Positions 18,303 to 27,760 are shown, counted from the first letter of the stretch. The stretch is DNA of 64,000 nt from Paenibacillus assamensis DSM 18201 (GCF_000422445.1 NZ_AULU01000003.1:558001-622000), one strand, 5' to 3'. The notes: a model not told the origin generated them from the sequence alone. Numbers and translations are program-made.

Positions 18303-18718
18303 ACCATCACACGCATCACTCTAGTCAACACAAAATACAATAGTAACAAACCTACGCCCGTCGCGATTGTAATAAATATTTTGCGCACCTGCTGCTTCTG
18401 TTTGAGCTCCTGCTCCTCCAATAGAAGCAATCGGTTCATTAATTGTTCGTTCTGCTGGCGCAGTTGGTCATTTTCGCCGTTCAGCTTGTCCGTCATCTCT
18501 TGATAACGCTGCTGCGAGTCTTTTAAAGATTGCTCCATCTGATTATATTGGCCCTTAAGCTCGTTAAATTCCTTAGGCATCTCGGATATGCCCTCCATCC
18601 AATCCCACAGGCCCGCCTGAGCACTAGGAGCCGGATAACAGAACAATATGACGCTCACGATGAACATGGCACACAACATTCCGGTACGATGATAAGCTCT
18701 CCCATTCGTTCGTCGCAT
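18278..18718 (-). CDS. hypothetical coiled-coil protein with signal peptide and C-terminal membrane helix
   Basis: This 146-residue protein has a signal-peptide-like segment (about residues 12-36, ending SAQA) and the amphipathic GLWDWMEGISEMPKEF. A long predicted coiled coil follows (about 50-110; for example QMEQSLKDSQQRYQEMTDKL), then a membrane helix (about 113-133) and a basic end. A strong AAGGAGGTGAGC site precedes ATG 18718. The gene overlaps the AIM24-family gene, so the products may work together at the membrane. I do not recognise the family. Confidence 0.75.
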   Translation of the reverse strand: MRRTNGRAYHRTGMLCAMFIVSVILFCYPAPSAQAGLWDWMEGISEMPKEFNELKGQYNQMEQSLKDSQQRYQEMTDKLNGENDQLRQQNEQLMNRLLLLEEQELKQKQQVRKIFITIATGVGLLLLYFVLTRVMRVMVWSRHRSR

Positions 18719-19057
18719 ACGCTCACCTCCTTGAATGTTATTTACATCAAATGTGATGTAGATTTATCGGTCATAAAGGATCTAAACTTGATAAAGTTAG
18801 TAGAATTAGATCGTTGCATTGCATAAAGATCTGCTATGTTAAAAATAATCAACTGCCCCATCGTTCTTGTCTGTCATCTTGCGAACTATGACGATAGCTT
18901 TACCAAATATATACGGATTCATGAGCCATTACGTTGCAAGTTATGACAACAGACGACAATGCCATTATACAACGTTCGCATGCAAAAAGGACCCGCCCAA
19001 AGGCGAGTCCACCATAAAAATATTTAACGAAAGCTAATCTAGCTTCAATTATGCACC
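18719..19057. other. intergenic stretch upstream of the coiled-coil gene
   Basis: This holds the promoter side of the minus-strand coiled-coil gene and, at 18984-19010, the terminator of the neighbouring aminotransferase gene. No other structure was found. Confidence 0.5.
18984..19010 (-). terminator. terminator of the aminotransferase gene
   Basis: The arms 19002-19010 and 18989-18997 pair with one G:U. The minus strand then runs into five T residues (A-run 18984-18988). Confidence 0.85.
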
Positions 19058-20287
19058 TTATCTAAAATCATTCATCAACGCCTTGAACAATGGACGCGAA
19101 CGTTCAATTTGCTCTGAAGAAACGCTGAACGACAGTCGGAAGTAGCCTGGAAGGCCAAAGCCTCGGCTCGGTACAATCAATATCCGGTATTGCTGCGCCG
19201 CATGCTGACAAAATGCCACTTCATCCTCAATTGGGGATTTCGGGAAGACGAAGAACCCGCCTTCCGGCTTCGTGAAGGTGAAGCCTGCTTCCTCAAGCAC
19301 GCTAACGATTAAGTCTCTGCGCTCACGGTAGCCAGAGGCGTCTACCTTCAAGCTGTCCATGCGAGCAATGGCACGCTGCATAAGCACAGGTGCATTAACG
19401 AAACCTAGCGTGCGATTGCAATAGACGAATGCACTCGTCAACAGCTCGGCATTCGGTGTGTCGTCAGCAAGCGCGATATAGCCAAGGCGCTCTCCTGCAA
19501 TCCCTAAGTCTTTGCTGAACGAGCTAGCAACGATGACACGGTTATAGCTAATGAATGGGTTAGCAAGCTGCGCATCATAAATAAGCTGGCTGTATGGCTC
19601 ATCGAACAGCATATAAATACTGTGACCATATTTATGCTGCGCATCTTGCAAAAGCTTGCCCAACGCATCCAAACGAGCTTGCTCAAATGCAGCTCCAGTT
19701 GGATTATGCGGTGTATTTACGATAATTCCTTTCGTACGAGCAGTAATTACTTGGGCAAGACGATCCAAATCCGGCTGGAAATCCTCCGTCAGCAAGCATG
19801 GTACAGCATGTCCGCCATAGTTCTCGATATAGCCTTTGTATTCCGCAAAGTAAGGTACAAGGACGATCACCTCGTCACCTGGATTCAATATCGCCTTCAA
19901 AGCAACATTCAAGGCACCGCCCGCTCCTACTGTCATCACAACATGTTCATGACGAATGGAAACCGCGAAACGATCAGACAGAAATTGAGCTACCTTAGCC
20001 CGTGCCTCTGGCAAGCCTTGATTCGGTATGTAGCTGTGGCTGCCATGTGTGGTGGACGCCACTTCTTCTTGCAAAGCTTTCAAAAAAGCAGCCGGAGGAT
20101 CCAAGACCGGATTACCAATGGAAAAATCGCATACATGATCCGCGCCATGAATCGATTTCAGCCTTGCACCTTCTTCAAATAGCTTACGAATCCACGATCC
20201 ACCATTCAATCCTTGCAGCACTTGGGCAGACAAATTATCTTCTAGGGATGTGCTATCTTGAGCTGCGAATTCATTTTGTCTAGTCAT
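19058..20287 (-). CDS. class I/II pyridoxal-phosphate aminotransferase
   Basis: This 409-residue fold-type I aminotransferase is aspartate-aminotransferase-like. The PLP lysine is in [18 protein letters not shown]. The PLP-contacting Asn and Asp are in [11 protein letters not shown] and [11 protein letters not shown], and the substrate-carboxylate Arg in YFRLSFSV. The N-terminus (about residues 1-45) is longer than in core AspATs and contains the WIRKLFEEG helix. The substrate is unclear. AAAGGGAG precedes ATG 20287. It lies 46 bp downstream of a HisC-like gene on the same strand, so the two may be co-transcribed. Confidence 0.85.
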   Translation of the reverse strand: MTRQNEFAAQDSTSLEDNLSAQVLQGLNGGSWIRKLFEEGARLKSIHGADHVCDFSIGNPVLDPPAAFLKALQEEVASTTHGSHSYIPNQGLPEARAKVAQFLSDRFAVSIRHEHVVMTVGAGGALNVALKAILNPGDEVIVLVPYFAEYKGYIENYGGHAVPCLLTEDFQPDLDRLAQVITARTKGIIVNTPHNPTGAAFEQARLDALGKLLQDAQHKYGHSIYMLFDEPYSQLIYDAQLANPFISYNRVIVASSFSKDLGIAGERLGYIALADDTPNAELLTSAFVYCNRTLGFVNAPVLMQRAIARMDSLKVDASGYRERRDLIVSVLEEAGFTFTKPEGGFFVFPKSPIEDEVAFCQHAAQQYRILIVPSRGFGLPGYFRLSFSVSSEQIERSRPLFKALMNDFR

Positions 20288-20333
20288 CTCACTACTCCCT
20301 TTCTAGCAAATGATAAAAGAACAGTGACAAATG

Positions 20334-21407
20334 CTATTCGTCTATAGCAATCACTGTATGCTCATAATCGTTCAGCCGTTCGAGAAGCACAGCTATTTCG
20401 TCCTCTGTACCAATCGATATACGTAGTTTATCACTTAACCGCGGTGAAGGGAAATACCTAATATAAATATGATGCTGCAGCAAGTAATCGTAAATTTCCT
20501 TCGCCTGATGGCGGCGAGGTCGACATAAGAGGAAATTTCCGTTGGATGGGAACACTTCATAGTCCAGCCGCACCAATGCTTCACTAAGCGTCTCTCTTGT
20601 TTCATTCACCCGTGCAACATTAGCCATAAAATAATCTTGATCTTCAACGGCCAAACGAGCCATGTTCTGGCTTATGACGTTAAGATTATAAGAATCTTTG
20701 CACTTGTCCATTGCAGTAACAAAGTCAGCCGAGGCAAAGCAATAGCCCACTCGCGCCCCACACAAGGAGTACGACTTCGAGAAAGTACGAACAACGACAA
20801 GATTCGGGTATTTTTCTAGCAGCGACACTGCTGACGTATGAGGTCCCGCAAAGTCGATATAAGCTTCATCGATTACGACTACACCTTCATACTGCTGCAG
20901 CAACTGCTCAATCTGCGCCAGTTCCAGCAGCCTCCCGGTCTGCGCATTTGGATTCGCAATAAAGATGCCCTGCGAGGCTGGCTTAAGCATATTTTCAATT
21001 GAGATTTCAAATTGCTCATTTGTATCCACGTATACACATTGCAGTTGGTGAATATCTGCTAACGTTTTGTACAACGTATAAGTAGGATATGGCGTTACGA
21101 TCGTATCACCTGCATCAAAGCATATATTGAACAAGACAGACAGCACTTCATCCGATCCATTGCCGCAAAATACTTGTGACGGATCAATCCCGTACATTGT
21201 CCCGATTGCTCGCCGCAGCTCTGTGCTCGTTGCATCCGGGTAATAGCGCAGCTCTTGCATGGCGAACGATTGCAGCCACTGTTGAATCGTCGGTGTAGGA
21301 GGGTATGGATTCTCATTCGAATTAAGCTTAATTACGCCTGGGTCACGCTTCGGCTGAATGCCAGAAATATAAGGCTCTAATTGCAAAACACTTGATTTGA
21401 TAACCAA
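20334..21407 (-). CDS. hisC: histidinol-phosphate / aromatic aminotransferase
   Basis: This PLP enzyme converts imidazole-acetol phosphate and glutamate to histidinol phosphate, and homologues often also act on aromatic 2-oxo acids. Motifs are KLNSNENPYPPTP near the N-terminus, CGNGSDEVL, VVIDEAYIDF, RTFSKSYSLCGARVGY (PLP Lys) and LRISIGTEDE. The frame is open up to 21485, but that region reads through the GGAGGGG site. TTG 21407, five bases after the site, gives the normal HisC N-terminus and about 357 residues. No other his gene is in the window, so a role outside the histidine operon is possible. Confidence 0.88.
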   Translation of the reverse strand: MVIKSSVLQLEPYISGIQPKRDPGVIKLNSNENPYPPTPTIQQWLQSFAMQELRYYPDATSTELRRAIGTMYGIDPSQVFCGNGSDEVLSVLFNICFDAGDTIVTPYPTYTLYKTLADIHQLQCVYVDTNEQFEISIENMLKPASQGIFIANPNAQTGRLLELAQIEQLLQQYEGVVVIDEAYIDFAGPHTSAVSLLEKYPNLVVVRTFSKSYSLCGARVGYCFASADFVTAMDKCKDSYNLNVISQNMARLAVEDQDYFMANVARVNETRETLSEALVRLDYEVFPSNGNFLLCRPRRHQAKEIYDYLLQHHIYIRYFPSPRLSDKLRISIGTEDEIAVLLERLNDYEHTVIAIDE

Positions 21408-21540
21408 TATAACCCCTCCACGTCGATTTAATTTTAACTTACTATAGCTTGTATAGAATGATAGTGCAATCTTTGTTTCTAACAAAAATATCCTTATATC
21501 CGCGATTAGCTGACATAAGGAAAGGAATCAATTTATAGTA

Positions 21541-22461
21541 TTAATCCTTTACATGTTTACGCCACCACGCTATCGTATCTGCGAGCCCCTTTCGTAACGT
21601 ATACCTGGGCTTCCAATGTGCTTCTTTTTGCAATCGCTCTATACTTGCCCCTACAAATAAAGGTTCATCTGCTGGCAACGGAATCGCTCCCCAGTGAATA
21701 AACTCCCTGCTTCCAAGTTGTTCTTGAATAATAGAAGCGATTAGCCTTAACGGTACAGGCTGACCTGAACCCACATTTACGACGCCCTTCAACTGGCTCA
21801 TTACCAAGCAAACAAGGGCCGATGCGACATCTTCTATATAAAGAAAGTCGCGAGACTGCCTGCCATGCGTGCACAGTACTTCTTCCTTTTTCAAAAGAGA
21901 GGTAATCATACTAGTGATGAATCGCTTGCCAGACTCATGCGGCCCATACAAATGAAAGATTCGTGCCCAACATACTCGCAAGCCGACGTGCTCCGCATAA
22001 GATTGCAGCCAAGTATGCAGCGTATTTTTACATAAAGCATACGGTGTCTTCATAGAGAGCGGCGTTCTATACTCATCCAAATATCCATTCTCCCACTCGT
22101 ACTCCGCGCAGCTGCCCGCAACAACAATATCCGTCCCGCCATTCTCTACAAAACGCCGTATGAGGGCCATGCTGGCATGCACCCAGTGATAATTTGTGAT
22201 CGAGTGATAGCATTGCGGAGGCACAGCTTCCCAAGCAAGATGAATCAAATGAGTAGGCTGTATTTGGCGAATAAGATTCGTAACTTCTGCTTCCTCTAAC
22301 AAGTCCACCTGATGCCAGTGGCAAACTACCTGAGACGTATTGGGGATCACGGCATTTCGATACGTAGCATGAACATCAAACCCTTTTTCCAGCAGTTGAG
22401 CTGCAACCTGTCTGCCAATCCATCCGCTTCCGCCCGTAACTAGAACCCGCTTCATCTTCAT
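21541..22461 (-). CDS. NAD-dependent epimerase/dehydratase, last gene of CDP-sugar operon
   Basis: This 306-residue extended SDR has the cofactor loop VTGGSGWIGRQVAAQL, the catalytic YxxxK as YALCK, and the RIFHLYGPHE motif seen in nucleotide-sugar enzymes. From its place after the cytidylyltransferase, 4,6-dehydratase and C-methyltransferase genes, it probably reduces the C4 ketone of the methylated CDP-4-keto-6-deoxy sugar, possibly with epimerisation. It starts three bases after the methyltransferase stop. A weak CAGGTG site lies ahead of ATG 22461, and a second in-frame ATG follows six bases on. Confidence 0.85.
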   Translation of the reverse strand: MKMKRVLVTGGSGWIGRQVAAQLLEKGFDVHATYRNAVIPNTSQVVCHWHQVDLLEEAEVTNLIRQIQPTHLIHLAWEAVPPQCYHSITNYHWVHASMALIRRFVENGGTDIVVAGSCAEYEWENGYLDEYRTPLSMKTPYALCKNTLHTWLQSYAEHVGLRVCWARIFHLYGPHESGKRFITSMITSLLKKEEVLCTHGRQSRDFLYIEDVASALVCLVMSQLKGVVNVGSGQPVPLRLIASIIQEQLGSREFIHWGAIPLPADEPLFVGASIERLQKEAHWKPRYTLRKGLADTIAWWRKHVKD

Positions 22462-22464
22462 ATT

Positions 22465-23694
22465 TTATAACACCTGAGCATGAGGGATTAATACGACAAA
22501 CTGCCCGCCCCAATCTCGTATATAGGCGTGTGACTCCATAATTTCTTGCTTGAGATTCCATGGCAAAATCAAAACATATTCAGGCTTCGTCCGCTTGATT
22601 TCATCAGGATGTTTGATCGGGATACGTGTGCCTGGCAAATATAAATGTTGTTTATGCGGGCTTTGATCCACGGTAAAGGGAAGCCAATCTTTGCTGATAC
22701 CGCAATAATTTAAAAACGTATTGCCTTTCGCAGGCGCTCCATAACCAACGATACTTTTTCCCATTGCCTGGACGTACGTGAAAAAGCTCAATACTTCACG
22801 CCTTCTAAGCGCTATTTGCTGCGAAAACTGTGTATAGGTAGAAAGTTCATCAAGGCCATTTTCGCTTTCAAGCTGAAGTATCTCGGCTACCCGAGTCGTG
22901 GCCTCACCTGAATTCTCTGCATGTTTGACAACTAATCGCAAAGAACCGCCATGCGTTGGAATCTGATCGACATCTACAACCTTAAGGCCATGCTCCGCTA
23001 ACAGCTTTTGAGCAGTCCGCAAAGAGAAATACGAAAAATGCTCATGATAAATCGTATCGAATTGCTGTTCTCTCAGCAATTCCAACAAATGCGGAAACTC
23101 GATCGTCAGAACTCCATTCGGTCGCAGCAGACGCTTGAACCCGGCTGCAAAATCATGCAAGTCAGGCACATGAGCCAGCACATTGTTAGCGATTAATAAA
23201 TCCGCCTGATATCCCTCTTGTACGAGCTGATTCGCTAATTGCTCTCCAAAAAATGAAGTTCTTGTTGGAATTCCTTTATCCTTTGCAAGTTCAGCCACAT
23301 TAGAGGCGGGCTCAATGCCAAGTGTTTGAATGCTGCGTTGGTGGAAATATTGCAATAAGTAACCATCATTGCTTGCTATTTCGATCACTTGCGACTCGCT
23401 GTTCAGTTGAAATCGCTCAATTACCATCTCTGCATAGGCTTCTGCATGCTTAAGCCAACTGGATGAGTAGGAGCTTGCATATAAATAATGACTGAATATT
23501 TGCTGTGGGGATTCATATTCGCCTAGCTGAACAAGCAGACAGGCATCGCAAACATAGGCGTGCAGAGGATAGAATGGTTCCATATGATCTCGTTGGTCAG
23601 CCGTTAAAAATGAATTTGCGAGCGGAGATACCCCCAAATCTAAAAACGTATGTGTAAGTGCCGCCTTGCAGACACGACAGTTCGAATGTGCCAT
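22465..23694 (-). CDS. SAM-dependent NDP-sugar C-methyltransferase
   Basis: This 409-residue enzyme has the three-part layout of sugar C-3-methyltransferases of the TylC3 type. An N-terminal zinc-binding part has CRVCKAAL...CDAC. The central Rossmann domain has the SAM motif QVIEIASNDGYLLQYF. A C-terminal domain has KSIVGYGAPAKGNTFLNY and DQSPHKQHLYLPGT. It should add a methyl group to C3 of the CDP-4-keto-6-deoxyhexose made by the upstream genes. It begins three bases after the rfbG stop, with AAGGAG in the end of that gene as its ribosome binding site. Confidence 0.9.
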   Translation of the reverse strand: MAHSNCRVCKAALTHTFLDLGVSPLANSFLTADQRDHMEPFYPLHAYVCDACLLVQLGEYESPQQIFSHYLYASSYSSSWLKHAEAYAEMVIERFQLNSESQVIEIASNDGYLLQYFHQRSIQTLGIEPASNVAELAKDKGIPTRTSFFGEQLANQLVQEGYQADLLIANNVLAHVPDLHDFAAGFKRLLRPNGVLTIEFPHLLELLREQQFDTIYHEHFSYFSLRTAQKLLAEHGLKVVDVDQIPTHGGSLRLVVKHAENSGEATTRVAEILQLESENGLDELSTYTQFSQQIALRRREVLSFFTYVQAMGKSIVGYGAPAKGNTFLNYCGISKDWLPFTVDQSPHKQHLYLPGTRIPIKHPDEIKRTKPEYVLILPWNLKQEIMESHAYIRDWGGQFVVLIPHAQVL

Positions 23695-23697
23695 GCT

Positions 23698-24774
23698 CTA
23701 CACTCCTTCTCCCTTGATGTAAGCCTTGATTTGCTGCTGCGTAAATAGGCTCATATTTGCCCCTGCCTGATATTGTTGATACCACGCAACCGTCCACTCC
23801 ACAGCTCGCTCTACCGAGAGTTTAGGCTGCCATGCTAACTGCTGGACGGCCTTACTGCTGTCTAATGTCAAGATCAGCACTTCATATGAAGTGTGATCCG
23901 ATGCTTGATATCGAATATCCAGTGACTTGCCCCAATGGTCGGAAGTTAGACGGATTAATTCATCAACCGTTACATGAGCCTGCGAAATGGGTCCAAAATT
24001 CCATGATTCAGCATACTGACGATCCCTCCAACACGTTTCCGCCAATTGTAAGTAACCTTGCAATGGGTCCAGCACATGCTGCCAAGGGCGAATCGCCATT
24101 CGATTTCTGATGCTAAGCGACGTCTTAGTAGTAACCGCTCTAACGATGTCTGGAAACAGCCGCCCTTCTGACCAATCTCCCCCACCAATTACGTTACCGG
24201 CTCTTGCCGTTGCCAATGCTGGATTGGAAGAAGAGCCGCCATTCCAAAAGGACTTACGGTAACAGTCGCTAACGATTTCTGAACATGCTTTGCTTGCACT
24301 ATACGGATCATGTCCGCCAAGCGGATCATGTTCTTTGAAATGCCGATGTCCAAGTCCATCATTTTGATAGCACTTGTCACTCGTGACATTTACGATGACT
24401 TGCACACTTTTCGTTTGTCTGGCTGCTTCTAACACATGAGCGGTGCCTAATACATTGGTAGCAAACGTGTAAACAGGTTCCTTATAAGATGGTCGGACTA
24501 ACGGTTGAGCCGCTAAGTGGAATAGGATTTCGGGCTGATGCGTGCTTATTGCATGCAATAGTGATGGATAGTCATTGATATCCCCTTGGATGGAGGTACA
24601 TAGCTCTGAAACGTTTGCTGCTTCATATAGATTAGGGGATGAAATGGGAGAAAGGGAATATCCAATTACTTGTGCACCTAGTGAGGTGAGCCAAAGGGTA
24701 AGCCAACTTCCTTTGAAACCTGTGTGCCCTGTAATGAATACTTTTTTCTGATGCCAAAATGAATGTTCCGTCAT
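23698..24774 (-). CDS. rfbG: CDP-glucose 4,6-dehydratase
   Basis: This extended SDR of about 358 residues converts CDP-glucose to CDP-4-keto-6-deoxyglucose with bound NAD+. The cofactor motif is VFITGHTGFKGSWLTLWL, the catalytic YxxxK is YSASK, and IGGGDWSEGRLFPD is the substrate-binding segment typical of RfbG. The frame opens at 24867 inside the preceding gene. The true start is ATG 24774, one base after the rfbF stop codon, which gives the standard family length. Confidence 0.92.
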   Translation of the reverse strand: MTEHSFWHQKKVFITGHTGFKGSWLTLWLTSLGAQVIGYSLSPISSPNLYEAANVSELCTSIQGDINDYPSLLHAISTHQPEILFHLAAQPLVRPSYKEPVYTFATNVLGTAHVLEAARQTKSVQVIVNVTSDKCYQNDGLGHRHFKEHDPLGGHDPYSASKACSEIVSDCYRKSFWNGGSSSNPALATARAGNVIGGGDWSEGRLFPDIVRAVTTKTSLSIRNRMAIRPWQHVLDPLQGYLQLAETCWRDRQYAESWNFGPISQAHVTVDELIRLTSDHWGKSLDIRYQASDHTSYEVLILTLDSSKAVQQLAWQPKLSVERAVEWTVAWYQQYQAGANMSLFTQQQIKAYIKGEGV

Positions 24775-24775
24775 A

Positions 24776-25543
24776 TTACCAAACCTTCCAAGGCGCTTGA
24801 TTGTCTTCCCATAACGAGTGCAGCTTTTTCTTATCACGCATCGTATCCATAGGGTGCCAGAAGCCATGATGATGATAAGCCGCCAATTGCTTCTGTTCAG
24901 CTAACTTCATTAACACATCCGTTTCCCAAACGCTTTGATCATTTGCTATATAGTTGAACACAGTCGGCTCCAGAACAAAAAAACCACCATTAATCCAACC
25001 GCCATCGCCTACAGGCTTCTCCCTGAAGTTCACGACCATTTGATTCTCAACGAAAAGAGAGCCAAATCTGCCTGGCGGCTGCACAGCCGTAACGGTAGCT
25101 GATTTCCCGTGCTGCTTATGATAACGGATCAGCTCTTCTATATTTACGTCCCCTACCCCATCACCATAGGTGAGACAAAAGGTATCATTACCTACATAAT
25201 CGGCAATTCGCTTTACACGCCCACCCGTCTCTGTTCCTTCGCCTGTATCGACCAAGGTCACTTTCCATGGTTCTGCATTGGTCGCATGATGTGTAATCTC
25301 ACCCTTATCCATATCAATCGTAAAGTCAGACCGATATAGGCGGTAGTTGGAGAAATACTCTTTAATAATATGGCCTTTGTAGCCTAGGCAAATAATAAAC
25401 TCACCAATTCCATAATGGCTGAATATTTTCATAATGTGCCATAAAATCGGCTGCGCCCCAATTTCAACCATTGGCTTCGGTTTCAAATTAGTCTCTTCAC
25501 CAATGCGCGTTCCGTATCCACCCGCTAGAATCACTGCCTTCAC
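24776..25543 (-). CDS. rfbF: glucose-1-phosphate cytidylyltransferase
   Basis: This 255-residue nucleotidyltransferase makes CDP-glucose from CTP and glucose-1-phosphate. The N-terminal signature is MKAVILAGGYGTRIGEET and the metal/base-binding regions are KPKPMVEIGAQPILWH and LTYGDGVGDVNI. The family-specific NGGFFVLEP and GFWHPMDTMRDK are present. The start is GTG 25543, six bases after AGGGGTGA. It is the first gene of a four-gene operon in which every junction is an overlap or a gap of three bases or fewer. Confidence 0.93.
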   Translation of the reverse strand: MKAVILAGGYGTRIGEETNLKPKPMVEIGAQPILWHIMKIFSHYGIGEFIICLGYKGHIIKEYFSNYRLYRSDFTIDMDKGEITHHATNAEPWKVTLVDTGEGTETGGRVKRIADYVGNDTFCLTYGDGVGDVNIEELIRYHKQHGKSATVTAVQPPGRFGSLFVENQMVVNFREKPVGDGGWINGGFFVLEPTVFNYIANDQSVWETDVLMKLAEQKQLAAYHHHGFWHPMDTMRDKKKLHSLWEDNQAPWKVW

Positions 25544-25761
25544 TCATCTTCACCCCTAGCTGTCCATATTTTCAATAGGAATAACCGATTGTTGTTGTCA
25601 CACTTTATGCACAGTATCCTTATTGGGTGCTGGTATTGGAGGTAGCCTCACACTTCCTCATTTTAAAAATTGAATCTCTCATTACTATCGTATGAACTCT
25701 AGCAAACACTCGTGTCGGTTACCGTCATTATGACCAGCAAGTAAGTTAACCTGTATAGAAT

Positions 25762-25789
25762 AAAAAAACGAAGCCAGAACGGCTTCGTT
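25762..25789 (-). terminator. terminator of the TipA-like regulator gene
   Basis: The arms AACGAAGCC (25767-25775) and GGCTTCGTT (25781-25789) are a perfect stem. The minus strand continues into T residues. Confidence 0.85.
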
Positions 25790-25797
25790 GGCTTCGT

Positions 25798-26556
25798 TTA
25801 TTGACGATCACAATAAATATGCATCGCCTGCTGCAAAAAAGAGGATAATCCAGGCTTCACTTTATCGATGTTTTTGGTAAAACGCGGGTCCGACGTATAT
25901 AAATCCCCAAGTCCACGGAATATTTCCAACGTGCAATTGTAGAAATTCGCTGTAATTAATGAGCGGTATTCGCTAATTAACGCCTGCACCTCTTCATCCG
26001 CAGGACCTTTGTCCATTCGCTCCGCAATTTGCTTATAAAGGGAGTCCCACTCGTGCTTAATTTGCTTCCAATCATCAGCCGTATAAGTTGATGTTTTCTC
26101 TTGGGATTCTTTATAAGCGTCGGTGTGCCCATACTTCTCTTCTACTTCCTGCTCATACTTTTTCTGATGCTCTTCTATTTCAGCCATATCGAATGGCTCG
26201 AACATGTCTTCTTTGGTCATCGCAATAGCTCCTTTCATCGATTGGAGAGTTTCCTCCACCGTATGAATCAATCGTTCGAGGCGATGCTTCTTCTGCAGCA
26301 TCATGCTCCGATGGGAGACGAGGGCGTGCTTGCGATCGAAGCTCGGATGATCGATAATACGCTGAATCTCAACGAGAGGAACTTCCAACTCTTTAAAAAA
26401 GAGAATTTGCTGCAGTCGCTCTAGATCGTCATCATTGTAATATCGGTATCCGTTCTCCTCTATCTTCTTTGGCTTCAACAGTCCAATGCTGTCATAATGA
26501 TGCAGTGTGCGCACACTGATCCCAGCCAAGTCCGCCACCTCTTTCACTTTGTACAT
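25798..26556 (-). CDS. MerR-family regulator with TipAS domain
   Basis: This 252-residue transcription activator of the TipAL/Mta type has three parts. The N-terminal winged helix-turn-helix reads MYKVKEVADLAGISVRTLHH. A long dimerisation helix with the basic coiled coil MLQKKHRLERLIHTVEE follows. The C-terminal TipAS domain (about residues 115-250) holds the expected helical globin-like pocket, with LISEYRSLITANFYNCTLE and IFRGLGDLYTSDPRFTKNID. Such proteins bind hydrophobic peptides or drugs and activate export genes, usually including their own. The promoter upstream fits autoregulation. Confidence 0.9.
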   Translation of the reverse strand: MYKVKEVADLAGISVRTLHHYDSIGLLKPKKIEENGYRYYNDDDLERLQQILFFKELEVPLVEIQRIIDHPSFDRKHALVSHRSMMLQKKHRLERLIHTVEETLQSMKGAIAMTKEDMFEPFDMAEIEEHQKKYEQEVEEKYGHTDAYKESQEKTSTYTADDWKQIKHEWDSLYKQIAERMDKGPADEEVQALISEYRSLITANFYNCTLEIFRGLGDLYTSDPRFTKNIDKVKPGLSSFLQQAMHIYCDRQ

Positions 26557-26578
26557 CTCTTCATCACCTCGTATTTGC

Positions 26579-26609
26579 AGAATAAACTATTACGTTACGT
26601 TAGAGTCAA
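26579..26609 (-). promoter_or_regulatory. MerR-type promoter with 19-bp spacer
   Basis: On the minus strand, TTGACT (26609-26604) and TATTCT (26584-26579) are separated by 19 bases. The spacer contains the imperfect dyad CTCTAACG-TAA-CGTAATAG. The overlong spacer with an internal dyad is the hallmark of promoters activated by MerR/Mta/TipA regulators through DNA distortion. It drives the TipAS gene itself. Confidence 0.75.
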
Positions 26610-26800
26610 TGCGTTATTTTTATTTTAATAATAACAACCAGATTAGGACACATCCATTTATGGTTCCATAACTATTAATAGGGTAATACTAGGAAATTCC
26701 ATTATTTGGACTAGCAACTATAAAGGCTAACGTACATATGATATATGACGGATTGGAATTATCCGATGTATATTCCATCATGGCTCATTCCGTCAATGAT

Positions 26801-26809
26801 TGATATAAT
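26801..26809 (+). promoter_or_regulatory. extended -10 promoter of murB
   Basis: TGATATAAT is a perfect extended -10 (TGnTATAAT), 34 bases ahead of the murB start. No good -35 is visible, as is usual for such promoters. Confidence 0.55.
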
Positions 26810-26842
26810 GATAGGGTTAATTACACATAAAGGATGAACAAT

Positions 26843-27760
26843 ATGAGTAAATGGCTTGAACTTTATAAACAATTACTAACGATTATTCCCGAAACATCGA
26901 TACAACTTGAAGAATCACTCTGTCAGCATACGTACACGCGCATGGGCGGACCAGCAGATCTGTTCGTTACACCAGCTACCTATGAGGAAGCAGCTCAAGT
27001 CGTCCGCTTCGCTCGCCAACGCGATATTCCTATTACCGTTCTAGGCTTCGGTTCCAACGTCATTGTCCGTGATGGAGGTATTCGCGGCATCGTATTAAGC
27101 TTCGAGCAATTAACAGACATTCGCGTCTCTGACTCGATCGTCATTGCGCAAAGCGGCGCGGCTATTATTGATGTTTCTAGATTTGCATTGAAGCAGAGCT
27201 TATCTGGCCTGGAATTTGCCTGCGGTATACCCGGCTCTGTAGGCGGAGCACTCTACATGAACGCAGGAGCTTATGGCGGCGAGATTTCGGATGTACTGCA
27301 AGACACGCTCGTTCTGACATCAGAAGGTGAACTGCTTCGTCTTTCAAAAGAAGAGCTGGAGCTCGGTTATCGCACAAGCGTAATCGGACGCAAACAATAT
27401 ATCGTATTGGAAGCTACCTTTAAGCTTGTCCATTCAGATATTGATCCGATCCAGAAAAAGATGGAGGAATTGACCTATCTGCGTGAATCGAAGCAGCCAT
27501 TGGAATACCCTTCATGCGGTAGTGTGTTCAAGCGCCCTCCTGGCTATTTTGCTGGTCAATTGATTCAGGAAAGCGGGCTTCAAGGGACTCGTGTAGGCGG
27601 TGCGGAAGTATCAACGAAGCATGCTGGTTTCATCGTCAATGTTGATCAAGCTACTGCTTCTGAATATATTGCGCTTATTCATCATGTGCAGCAGACGGTG
27701 AAAGAGCGATTCAATGTCGAGTTGGAGACAGAAGTTCGGATTATTGGAGAAGACAATTAG
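26843..27760 (+). CDS. murB: UDP-N-acetylenolpyruvoylglucosamine reductase
   Basis: This FAD enzyme reduces UDP-GlcNAc-enolpyruvate to UDP-MurNAc in peptidoglycan synthesis. At about 305 residues it is of the short type II class found in Firmicutes. Motifs are TYTRMGGPADLFVTP, VLGFGSNVIVRDGG (FAD phosphate), GIPGSVGGALYMNAGAYGGE, YRTSVI, YPSCGSVFKRPPG (catalytic Ser in the CGSVF loop) and the final ETEVRIIGE (catalytic Glu). AAAGGATG is better spaced for ATG 26843 than for ATG 26834. It stands alone here, away from any dcw cluster. Confidence 0.94.
   Translation: MSKWLELYKQLLTIIPETSIQLEESLCQHTYTRMGGPADLFVTPATYEEAAQVVRFARQRDIPITVLGFGSNVIVRDGGIRGIVLSFEQLTDIRVSDSIVIAQSGAAIIDVSRFALKQSLSGLEFACGIPGSVGGALYMNAGAYGGEISDVLQDTLVLTSEGELLRLSKEELELGYRTSVIGRKQYIVLEATFKLVHSDIDPIQKKMEELTYLRESKQPLEYPSCGSVFKRPPGYFAGQLIQESGLQGTRVGGAEVSTKHAGFIVNVDQATASEYIALIHHVQQTVKERFNVELETEVRIIGEDN

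Noticed and set aside
21408..21540. T-box or other leader riboswitch ahead of the HisC-like gene
   Set aside because: I looked for a specifier stem and the conserved T-box sequence and for a terminator, and found only a weak six-base stem.
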